The translations under genes were made by a program, and so were the position numbers. From Bacteroidales bacterium (lineage in GTDB: Bacteria > Bacteroidota > Bacteroidia > Bacteroidales > F082): 53,151 nucleotides of DNA. The stretch spans positions 1 through 53,151 of the forward strand of contig JAUYGX010000136.1 in NCBI GenBank assembly GCA_030690365.1, given 5' to 3'. Positions within the stretch are counted from its first letter, which is position 1; each line of letters begins with the position of its first letter. The notes under the pieces are model-generated. The model saw nothing but the letters and a program-made list of their open reading frames with translations. It was not told where the DNA came from and did no database searches. Positions 16,714-24,171 of the stretch are shown piece by piece.

Positions 16714-17856
16714 ATGGAAAAGTCAAAAATTCTTCTTCTATCCCTTTTGATAAGTTTAGTGCATGTTGCTTTGGCACAAGTTGCAATTAATAGTGATGGT
16801 AGTGCACCTGACGAGTCAGCTATGCTTGATGTAAAAAGTACAACAGGTGGTCTTTTATTGCCCAGACTTACAAATGTAGAACGCGATGCAATAATTTCTC
16901 CAGCAGCAGGTCTTGTAATTTTTAATACTGACGAAGAAGCGTTACAAGTTTATAATGGTTCTTCATGGAAGTATCTTAGCCTTGGTTCATGCGTTCCCCA
17001 GCAGCCGTCCATCATTACGGGAAACGATTACCCCGACTGTAACCAAACAGGAGTAACATATTCAATTGCAGAAGTATCATATGCTAGTAGTTATAACTGG
17101 ACAGTACCTGTAGATGCAATTATTGTAAGTGGGCAAGGGGCAACAAATGTCACTATTGATTTTGGTGTCACCTCTGGTAACGTTAGCGTTCGCACAGAAA
17201 ATACTTGTGGTGAGAGCGAATATACAAACCTTGAAATAACAATACGCGAATTTTTATGTGGCGATCAATATGAGGATTCAAGGGATAGCCAAATTTATAA
17301 TACAATCTCTATAGGTTCTCAGTGTTGGTTTGTGGAAAACCTAAATATTGGAATACGCATTGATGCACCAAATAGTCAAACAGATAACGGTACAATAGAA
17401 AAATACTGTTTTAATAATGACGATACCAATTGCACAGTTTACGGTGGTCTATACCAATGGGATGAAATGATGGAATATGTACCATCAGGAGCTGGAGTAC
17501 AAGGAATTTGCCCTGATGGATGGCATATTCCTTATGATGGTGAATGGACATCGCTCAGTGACTTTTTGGGAGGTGCATCTGTTGCAGGTGGTAAAATGAA
17601 AGAATCTGGATATGTTCACTGGAATTCACCTAACACGGACGCAACAAACAGCAGTGGGTTCACAGGTCTCCCGGGTGGATTCAGGAGACCCACAGGTTGG
17701 AGTAGTATGGGCCTCGCGGGCTATTTTTCTTCATCAAATGAGAGCTCGTCTACGCAAGTATGGACACGAAACCTCTACTACGAAAATGCCCAGTTAACTC
17801 CGTTCAATGGCTACTTAAAGAAGGAGGGCTTGAGTGTTCGTTGCCTCAAGAACTGA
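16714..17856 (+). CDS. Secreted FISUMP-domain protein
   Basis: A 380-residue exported protein. Residues 1-21 form a signal peptide ending ALA. An N-terminal module (AMLDVKSTTGGLLLPRLT, then PAAGLVIFNTDEEALQVYNG) is a common Bacteroidota surface-protein motif. A PKD/Ig-like middle (about residues 95-180) follows, then a C-terminal FISUMP domain (Fibrobacter succinogenes major paralogous domain) with IGSQCWFVENL, GLYQWDEMM, GICPDGWHIPYDGEW and the closing LSVRCLKN. FISUMP proteins are cysteine-rich surface proteins, often in large paralogous sets, of unknown ligand. No T9SS sorting domain or lipobox is present. It stands alone among repeats and a toxin-antitoxin locus. Confidence 0.87.
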   Translation: MEKSKILLLSLLISLVHVALAQVAINSDGSAPDESAMLDVKSTTGGLLLPRLTNVERDAIISPAAGLVIFNTDEEALQVYNGSSWKYLSLGSCVPQQPSIITGNDYPDCNQTGVTYSIAEVSYASSYNWTVPVDAIIVSGQGATNVTIDFGVTSGNVSVRTENTCGESEYTNLEITIREFLCGDQYEDSRDSQIYNTISIGSQCWFVENLNIGIRIDAPNSQTDNGTIEKYCFNNDDTNCTVYGGLYQWDEMMEYVPSGAGVQGICPDGWHIPYDGEWTSLSDFLGGASVAGGKMKESGYVHWNSPNTDATNSSGFTGLPGGFRRPTGWSSMGLAGYFSSSNESSSTQVWTRNLYYENAQLTPFNGYLKKEGLSVRCLKN

Positions 17857-18164
17857 TTTCTCGCCTAAGGCGAGATTGACAATTTGACCATTTGCCTATT
17901 TGGGGTATGGGGCAAAGTCCCATCGAATTTTTTTTTGAAATTACACCCGAAAAACCCAGATTCCGCCTAAAAATGATGCAGCTCAGGTGTGCTGAGGTTT
18001 TTGCCGGTTTCAGTTCAGGCTAAAGACTTCAAAGTCGTTAACGACTTTGAAGTCCTTAGAAACGAACCAAAAACAATTACCACAAAGATAAAAAGCAAAA
18101 AAACACAAAACAATTGATTAACTTTGTAAAATAAAATCTTGTAAATCCATCAAAAACAGAAGCT
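17857..18164. other. Intergenic region holding left direct repeat
   Basis: About 310 bases with no gene. Half of it is the direct repeat at 17964-18118. A -7-like TAACTTTG spans 18119-18126 immediately after the repeat and may start the four-helix-bundle gene transcript; no matching -33 box is seen. Confidence 0.5.
17964..18118. repeat. Direct repeat, left copy (155 bp)
   Basis: Matches 18842-18995 over its full length with scattered substitutions, starting CGCCTAAAAATGATGCAGC and ending ACAAAACAATTGAT. It contains a 30-bp perfect palindrome at 18025-18054 centred on GTTAAC. Confidence 0.9.
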
Positions 18165-18731
18165 ATGAGCAGTAAAGATGATAATAATGAGTCATTATTG
18201 CCTGTGGGCGGTAACTACCGTAAGCTGTTTACTTTTCAGAAGGCAGAGGCCGTTTTTGATATCACCTTTTATTTCTGCAACAAATACCTCAGGCGCGGCG
18301 ATCGCACCATCGACCAAATGGTTCAGGCAGCACGATCGGGAAAACAAAACATCGCAGAAGGTTCAGCCGTTTCTTCTACTTCAAAGGAGATGGAAATCAA
18401 ATTGATAAATGTAGCCAAAGCAAGTGCTCAGGAATTATTGCTTGATTATGAAGACTATCTGCGCACCCATGACCACCGACAATGGGAAGATGGTTCGGTG
18501 GAGGTGGAAAAAATGCGCGAACTTGGCCGCAAATACAACAATACAGCAAACTACATGCCACTGATAAAGACCAGGCCTCCCGAAACCATTGCCAATATTG
18601 CCATCTGCCTGATCAAACAAAACGACTACCTGCTATACAGGCAATTGAAAAGCCTTGGCGAAGATTTCCTGAACAAAGGTGGCATGCGCGAACGCATGAC
18701 AAAAATGAGGATTGAGCGGAGAAAAAACTAA
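18165..18731 (+). CDS. Four-helix-bundle protein (23S rRNA IVS-type), suffix form
   Basis: A 188-residue helical protein of the four-helix-bundle family first seen in 23S rRNA intervening sequences and related to the accessory Avd protein of diversity-generating retroelements. The core runs from LFTFQKAEAVFDITFYF through GDRTIDQMVQAARSGKQNIA and EGSAVSSTSKEMEIKLINVA to QELLLDYEDYLR. The extension after residue 110 (NYMPLIKTRPPETIANIAIC to the basic C-terminus) fits the suffix subdomain of the long form. Function is unknown; basic surfaces suggest nucleic-acid binding. The gene is bracketed by 155-bp direct repeats (17964-18118 and 18842-18995), so gene plus repeats look like one transmitted unit. 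There is no rRNA or reverse transcriptase nearby. Confidence 0.88.
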   Translation: MSSKDDNNESLLPVGGNYRKLFTFQKAEAVFDITFYFCNKYLRRGDRTIDQMVQAARSGKQNIAEGSAVSSTSKEMEIKLINVAKASAQELLLDYEDYLRTHDHRQWEDGSVEVEKMRELGRKYNNTANYMPLIKTRPPETIANIAICLIKQNDYLLYRQLKSLGEDFLNKGGMRERMTKMRIERRKN

Positions 18732-18841
18732 ATTATCGGCTTAATAGCCAAAAAGGAGTCTAAAACCCCGTGAATTAGCCGTTATCATTTGCATTGAAGC
18801 AAATCAAAGAATAAGAAAAAGTCTATTAAAAAACCTGCTTT

Positions 18842-18995
18842 CGCCTAAAAATGATGCAGCTCAGGTGTGCAGTGGTTTTTGTCGGTTTCAGGCCAGGCTA
18901 AGGACTTCAAAGTCGTTAACGACTTTGAAGTCCTTAGAAACTGACCAAAATAATTACCACAAAGATAAAAAGCAAAAAAACACAAAACAATTGAT
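18842..18995. repeat. Direct repeat, right copy with 40-bp perfect palindrome
   Basis: Second copy of the unit at 17964-18118. Here the inner palindrome extends to 40 bp without a mismatch (18898-18937, centred on GTTAAC, arms beginning CTAAGGACTTC). The left copy has one substitution that shortens it to 30 bp. Confidence 0.9.
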
Positions 18996-19062
18996 CAAAA
19001 AGGCTTACTTGAAATTGATTTTTTATGATGGAAAATTCGTTGCAGAAGTCAGAAAAAGCATC

Positions 19063-19081
19063 CCTGCCTGCAGCAGGCAGG
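19063..19081. repeat. REP-like palindrome near transposase relic
   Basis: CCTGCCTG and CAGGCAGG are separated by CAG. It resembles in length and GC-rich core the palindromes at 1893-1976, and lies 270 bp upstream of the transposase relic. Confidence 0.6.
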
Positions 19082-19350
19082 CTCGTTACCGCTGCACTCA
19101 AACGAGATCGAGAGAGGGAATAAAAAAGTCATTAATGGGGATTTATCAACACTCTACAGACTGGTGCATGGCGCAAAAGCTTTCCTCTATTTCCCGATTG
19201 ATATACATTTGTGTAAATTTATAGTGTGGCTACAAATATACACAATTATTCATGTTAATGCAAATCCACATCTGAGCGTAGTTTCATGCCAGGCAGGCAA
19301 GTCAAATACGATCAAATCTCATTTCAATTAACATATATTGGGATCATTTC

Positions 19351-19473
19351 ATGTTTGCAGCAGTCATGTCTGGAATTGTTGATCAGCCAGCAGATTATTT
19401 GTACAGCAGCGCAATGAATTATGCAAAAATGAGGCTGTTAATTGCGGTTGATATCATATTGAATTCCCTGAAA
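19351..19473 (+). pseudogene. C-terminal relic of REP-associated tyrosine transposase
   Basis: The frame reads GIVDQPADYLYSSAMNYAKM followed by RLLIAVDIIL. This closely resembles the C-terminal end of RAYT/IS200-like Y1 transposases, whose usual form is a PVRAGIV, PEDYLYSSARNY and IEVD series. The catalytic HUH and Tyr regions are absent, and the sequence before the match does not continue the family. It is therefore a fragment. RAYTs mobilise REP hairpins, and several such palindromes lie in this region. Confidence 0.6.
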
Positions 19474-19534
19474 CCCACCACCTGTGCCAGCATCCGGAAT
19501 TTCGATACAATCTTTAATAGGAGTGTCTTAAGCA

Positions 19535-20602
19535 ATGTTCAATGAATATAGTCAACAATCTTTTGTGCAAAAAAGCGTTATCGGTGAGTTGTTCGCCACA
19601 AAGCATCCATTACATTTGTCATTGATTTTGGAAATATTGAGAAAGCTAATTTTAAATATTTATGTCTTGTGTATTTCCTTGTTTCTGATGCTGCTTGTGG
19701 CATCGGCGCAAGGTCAACAGCGTATTTCCACCGAGCAATATATCGACACCTACCGTGATGTTGCCATAAAAAAAATGCATGAATATGGCATTCCGGCTTC
19801 CATCACACTGGCTCAGGGCATTCTTGAATCGGGGAGCGGCAACAGCCGTCTGGCGCAGAAAGCCAACAACCATTTCGGCATCAAGTGCCACAAGGAATGG
19901 ACCGGGAAAACCTATTACATGGACGACGACGAAAAGCATGAATGTTTCAGGAAGTACAAACATCCGGAGGATTCGTACCGCGATCATTCCTTGTTTTTAA
20001 CCCAACGTGGAAGGTATTCTTTTTTGTTTGAAATCAAAATTACTGATTACGAAGCCTGGGCAAAAGGGCTTAAAAAAGCGGGTTATGCCACCAATCCCAA
20101 ATATCCTGAACTGCTGATCCGCATCGTCGAAAAATATAACCTGAGCCAATACGACAATAAAAACTATCAGAAAACGGTTGAAAAACCTGTCAGAGTTTCC
20201 CGTAAAAAGGAAATTGCGTCCATGACCATCGATCAGTTTAAAAAAGATGAACGATATCCCAGTGGGCGGCAACTTTTTTCAAACAATGGCAAGAAGCTGT
20301 TGATTGCGGTAAAAGGCGATACTTTTAATAATCTGGCAAAAGAATTTGGCATCTATACCTGGCAGTTATACAAATACAACGATCTCAATAAAGACTATGT
20401 ACTCAAAGTGGGCGACATCATTTATCTGGAAAAAAAGAAACGCAAAGCCGATAAGCAGCATCCCGGGCATGAAGTAAAACAGGGTGAAACCATCCGCAGC
20501 ATTTCGCAGCTGTACGGGGTGCGCGAAAGCCGTATTTACAAAATGAACAACCTGCCCGATGGTATCCAGGTAAGTGCAGGCAAGGTGCTGAAGCTGAGAT
20601 AG
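19535..20602 (+). CDS. Glucosaminidase-LysM peptidoglycan hydrolase
   Basis: A 355-residue exported cell-wall enzyme. After a signal peptide (hydrophobic core about residues 38-56, ending ASAQG) comes a GH73/FlgJ-like N-acetylglucosaminidase domain with the catalytic Glu in AQGILESGSGNSRLA, then NNHFGIKCHKEW and SYRDHSLFL. Two LysM peptidoglycan-binding modules follow, at about residues 245-295 (AVKGDTFNNLAKEFGIYTW) and 307-354 (VKQGETIRSISQLYGVRE). It should cut glycan strands during growth or division. The ATG at 19535 leaves an unusually long 37-residue stretch before the hydrophobic core. A TTG at 19628 (LEILRKLILN...) would give a normal signal peptide, so the start is uncertain. Confidence 0.88.
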   Translation: MFNEYSQQSFVQKSVIGELFATKHPLHLSLILEILRKLILNIYVLCISLFLMLLVASAQGQQRISTEQYIDTYRDVAIKKMHEYGIPASITLAQGILESGSGNSRLAQKANNHFGIKCHKEWTGKTYYMDDDEKHECFRKYKHPEDSYRDHSLFLTQRGRYSFLFEIKITDYEAWAKGLKKAGYATNPKYPELLIRIVEKYNLSQYDNKNYQKTVEKPVRVSRKKEIASMTIDQFKKDERYPSGRQLFSNNGKKLLIAVKGDTFNNLAKEFGIYTWQLYKYNDLNKDYVLKVGDIIYLEKKKRKADKQHPGHEVKQGETIRSISQLYGVRESRIYKMNNLPDGIQVSAGKVLKLR

Positions 20603-20632
20603 GGGAGGCGTTGGCCCCGATTTTACTCTGAA

Positions 20633-23600
20633 TTAGTACCTGAAAATGACGCCCACCCTCCAAATACGTGGTGTGCCATAAAATGTAGGGTCATACAGTT
20701 GCAATTGATAGAGCAGCCGGTAGGAATCAGGGTTGAGTTTATTGTCAATAAAGCCCTGGTATTCGGGCGAGGTTAGAAATCCATCATCATCAGGTTTACC
20801 GGTATATGAATACACATCGAAGACATTCTGGAAATTGAATACATTTTCAATGGTGAGATACACATTCATCATCGCTTTTTTTCCAAGGGCAATTTCTTTC
20901 TGAATATTGAGATTAAACAAGTTGATATCAGGAGTGTGTTTAACTCCTGCGTAAAGGTTTCCTTTAACATTCCGTGAAGCAACGTATGGAATCCCATGGC
21001 GGTATTGATAATAAACAGTTGCCGAAAAACCATACAATACCTTAAAGTTGGCCCAGGAGGGACCGCTGAAATTATTCTTACTGCCAAATTGATATCCTGC
21101 ATTGGCATTGATTACCAAGTCGCTGACCGCTATCTTAAAAGGATATTCATCATCCGTAAATAACTTTGTTGCATTTAACCCTCCGAAAAATCCGGTTCCG
21201 GTGGTGCTTACATAGTTGACCCGACCTTCAAATCCATTTGTAGTGACCGGTAGCGGGTCGTTGTACAGTGTAACATATGTGGACGGATAGGCCCCCTCAA
21301 ATCTTTTGAGACTTATCAAATGGTGAATGGTAGTTCTTAAAAAGGCTAAATCAACCATCAGGTTCTTCCACACCCTCGATTTTACCCCGGTAAAAAGCTT
21401 CTCCGCCATCATGGGTTTTAGGTTGGGATTGTCCAATGCCTGGGATTGTGCATAGTAATTCCAATAATAGTATTGGTCGGGGCGAAAATTGTTGTAACTG
21501 GTTGGGTTTTGCGTAAAAGAGCTGTAATTTACATAGAAGTTGATGCGGTCGATCAGTGTATAATCGATGTTCACTTGTGGCATGAAATTCACCGTCTTTT
21601 TGTAATCCTGAAAGGTCATATTGGGGGTCCAGTCGCCTTGCAGACTTTGTATTTCAGGATTTTTAAGGGAGGGAGCGATGCCGCTGCCCACATCAAAATA
21701 GGTGGGATCTTGTATTTCGAGGCCGCTCGCATTAAACCACTGATCTCCATTGCGGTACCCAACCACTTCGGTTGGATCTATTAGTTTGTCTACATAAACA
21801 AAATAGGTATCCCCGATATTTGAGGGTCTGGTAAATTCAATGGTTCCCTGGTTCTGAACCTCAGCAACTGTATTTATTTCAAAAAGTGAGTATTCATCCT
21901 TTAGAACAGGTCGGTTGGCATCATAAACATCAACACGCAAGCCGATATTTACATGCAGGTTTTCCCAGTGAAATTCATCCTGAACAAAGCCGGACCAATA
22001 GGTAGGTTTTGAAGCATTGATGCTAAAATCGCTGAAAAAGGAATAAGGATTGTTTCCTGATGTCTTTTGCCCGGTATAATCATATCCGGCATAGTTTACC
22101 AATGAGAGACCCCCGTTAAGTAATTCATTGGCTGTAAACAGATCCATGGACAATAGGTTCTCCGGGGCATTTGTGGTGTGTCTTTTGCCATATTTATCGT
22201 AATACTCAATGGTGTTATTTTCTTTGTCGTATGAATCAGTCAGGATGTATTCGAGGCCATCAGCAGGCAACCCAAGTGCCTGACGAAGGTTTTTTGAAAA
22301 TTCCGTTTGTGAAGCAGCATCAAATTTTCTAAAATAATTTATCGTGTCGACCATTCCATTCCACATGATTATTTCCGGGTTGGATTTGTCCAGTTGTAGT
22401 AAATGTGAATTTGTCATCCAGCGCATCATGGGCCACAAACCGTTGGGATCAATCGTATAATGGCTTTTTGTCTCGCGATTGTATTCCCCGCCAAGGGTGA
22501 AATGGTGCATTTTGTAATCAGCATGAAACTGCAATTGTGCCCTGTTTTTCTCCTGGTTAGTTTCCTGATAACCTGATGTAACGGTACCTGTATTATTAAA
22601 TAATCCGTAAACACTTTGGGGTTGGTCACCATTTACGAGTCCGCCATTCATGAAAATCTGATCCATATTCTGAAAATGGCCCTCAGGTTGATTTGCAAAA
22701 ATGTCATAATAGTTTGAAGTGTAGGCTGATAATTCAGGATTAATATTGGAAGGCTTAAAAGTAACCAGTGTGTCGAAGTCCCATGAATTTAATATCCACA
22801 CATTATTATAGGCCTGGCTATCAATAGTAACGCTTCCAAACTCATAGGTGGGCATTTTATAGGTGGTGAATTTTCCCACATAACCATAATCAAAGAAATC
22901 CTTTCCGGATTCAGGATCTCCGGTGGTTTGGCGATAACTGGAATATTGCAGGTTGAGGTCGTACGAAAGACTGAGATCCTGATTTACTTTAAATTGCTGT
23001 TTCCAGTGGATGAAATTGTCGAAGTTTCTTCGGGTTTGCAATGCATTGCGATTGCTGTTGAAAATAGAATTACCCCTGTTATAAATCTGTGTTTCGTCGA
23101 TGGTAGAGTAATTCCCCAATTGCAGCATTCCATTTTTAGCCATGGGCAAGCTGAGTTGTATATAGGGGTAAAAACCTGTTCTGCCGCTATTAGCAGGAGC
23201 CTTTTGATCGACCAGGTCGTTGGCCGTCACAAATTCAGCATTTAAATTGGTACCTATTCCTGATTCTCCCAGACGTAAAGGATCCTGGGTGAGGTTGGCC
23301 AGTGTTTCGTTGTTAAGCCTTTGTGTTTTTTTCCACACAGGATCGGTGTTGTTGGTAGTTGCAAATTTCCCGGCAATCAAAAGCCCCGGAACACCCTGGT
23401 TACCTTGGTGGTTTTTCTTCATCATGAATGGGATATTCACCAAAATTTCTCCGTTGGTGCCTTGCATGTCATAAGCCTGATCGGTGTTTACATCCAACTC
23501 CACCATAAATTCATCGGGATGGAGGGTTTCGATGGTGGTAATGCCTCCCACCGTAAATCCCCTGTTGATGGGTGCCTGACGGGTGTAGAGGTGATAGGAA

Positions 23601-23932
23601 TCAATCAGCCTGACAGGGAAGTTGGAGGCATCCCTAACTTGCATACCATTAATATAGGTGTTGTCGCCGTCTGAAGTCATACCATAATAATAGGTATTGT
23701 CGCCCTTCAGTTGATAGGCAGAGGCGGCCATCATCCCAAAGGATGAGAGTTTTTGAAAAGGCAATCGCCTGATGTCTGACTGATTGAAGTGAAGTGAATT
23801 TCCATATTCTGCAATATTGACAGTGGAATCACTTTTTGGAGAAGAAACAACAGTATCCTGGGCCAGGAGTTCCATACCCAAACCAGCCATCATCCATACA
23901 GCCAGTGTGAAAAGTAAACGGTAATGCATCAT
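20633..23932 (-). CDS. TonB-dependent outer-membrane receptor
   Basis: A 1099-residue outer-membrane protein with a signal peptide (residues 1-24), a plug region (about 45-180, with DNTYINGMQVRD and GGITTIETLHPDEF), and a long beta-barrel rich in Tyr/Asn/Asp with alternating hydrophobic strands. The C-terminus, RIWRVGVIFRY, ends in the aromatic residue needed for barrel insertion. There is no N-terminal carboxypeptidase-like (CarboxypepD_reg) domain and no SusD partner beside it, so it is not a standard SusC. Import of an iron complex, a vitamin or a peptide is possible; the substrate is unknown. It faces the hydrolase gene tail to tail with 30 bp between. Confidence 0.88.
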   Translation of the reverse strand: MMHYRLLFTLAVWMMAGLGMELLAQDTVVSSPKSDSTVNIAEYGNSLHFNQSDIRRLPFQKLSSFGMMAASAYQLKGDNTYYYGMTSDGDNTYINGMQVRDASNFPVRLIDSYHLYTRQAPINRGFTVGGITTIETLHPDEFMVELDVNTDQAYDMQGTNGEILVNIPFMMKKNHQGNQGVPGLLIAGKFATTNNTDPVWKKTQRLNNETLANLTQDPLRLGESGIGTNLNAEFVTANDLVDQKAPANSGRTGFYPYIQLSLPMAKNGMLQLGNYSTIDETQIYNRGNSIFNSNRNALQTRRNFDNFIHWKQQFKVNQDLSLSYDLNLQYSSYRQTTGDPESGKDFFDYGYVGKFTTYKMPTYEFGSVTIDSQAYNNVWILNSWDFDTLVTFKPSNINPELSAYTSNYYDIFANQPEGHFQNMDQIFMNGGLVNGDQPQSVYGLFNNTGTVTSGYQETNQEKNRAQLQFHADYKMHHFTLGGEYNRETKSHYTIDPNGLWPMMRWMTNSHLLQLDKSNPEIIMWNGMVDTINYFRKFDAASQTEFSKNLRQALGLPADGLEYILTDSYDKENNTIEYYDKYGKRHTTNAPENLLSMDLFTANELLNGGLSLVNYAGYDYTGQKTSGNNPYSFFSDFSINASKPTYWSGFVQDEFHWENLHVNIGLRVDVYDANRPVLKDEYSLFEINTVAEVQNQGTIEFTRPSNIGDTYFVYVDKLIDPTEVVGYRNGDQWFNASGLEIQDPTYFDVGSGIAPSLKNPEIQSLQGDWTPNMTFQDYKKTVNFMPQVNIDYTLIDRINFYVNYSSFTQNPTSYNNFRPDQYYYWNYYAQSQALDNPNLKPMMAEKLFTGVKSRVWKNLMVDLAFLRTTIHHLISLKRFEGAYPSTYVTLYNDPLPVTTNGFEGRVNYVSTTGTGFFGGLNATKLFTDDEYPFKIAVSDLVINANAGYQFGSKNNFSGPSWANFKVLYGFSATVYYQYRHGIPYVASRNVKGNLYAGVKHTPDINLFNLNIQKEIALGKKAMMNVYLTIENVFNFQNVFDVYSYTGKPDDDGFLTSPEYQGFIDNKLNPDSYRLLYQLQLYDPTFYGTPRIWRVGVIFRY

Positions 23933-23954
23933 TTTGAATGGTTTTCAGTAAAAA

Positions 23955-23986
23955 ACTGAACAAATCTAAGCATTTATTTGTTCAGT
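23955..23986 (-). promoter_or_regulatory. Inverted repeat in receptor gene leader
   Basis: An 11-bp perfect inverted repeat (ACTGAACAAAT / ATTTGTTCAGT) with a 10-nt loop, 22 bp before the receptor start. On the minus strand a -7-like TAGATTTG lies across its loop and downstream arm, so it could be an operator over the promoter. No clear -33 box is seen. Confidence 0.4.
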
Positions 23987-24060
23987 CCGATTGGTCCAGT
24001 ATAATATAGAACAGATTTAGACAGTTTCTTAATTTCTTGCTGGAAGTAAAAGTTAACTCG

Positions 24061-24171
24061 CTACTCTATTACAAATTTAATGGCTTTAAACTCAGTCCGG
24101 GATTTAATCAACAGGCTATAAATACCAGGTTTTAAATCAGAAACAGCAATGACATTGGTTGAAAACTTTCC
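24061..24171 (-). pseudogene. Stranded remainder of T9SS sorting domain
   Basis: In exact frame after the TAA at 24174-24172 of the upstream gene, 36 more codons read GKFSTNVIAVSDLKPGIYSL then LIKSRTEFKAIKFVIE and a TAG at 24063-24061. The LKPGIY..L and final KFVIE segments are the typical end of a type A T9SS C-terminal domain. The stop removes this half of the sorting signal. Confidence 0.85.

Larger units (their letters stand above)
18732..19350. other. Intergenic region with right direct repeat and REP-like palindrome
   Basis: About 620 bases without a gene. It holds the direct repeat at 18842-18995 and a 19-bp palindrome at 19063-19081. The plus-strand frame over 18865-19224 lies mostly inside the repeat and has no recognisable similarity. 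Confidence 0.6.

Noticed and set aside
18865-19224. 119-codon plus-strand open frame
   Set aside because: It begins within the palindromic direct repeat, is low in complexity and has no recognisable domain.
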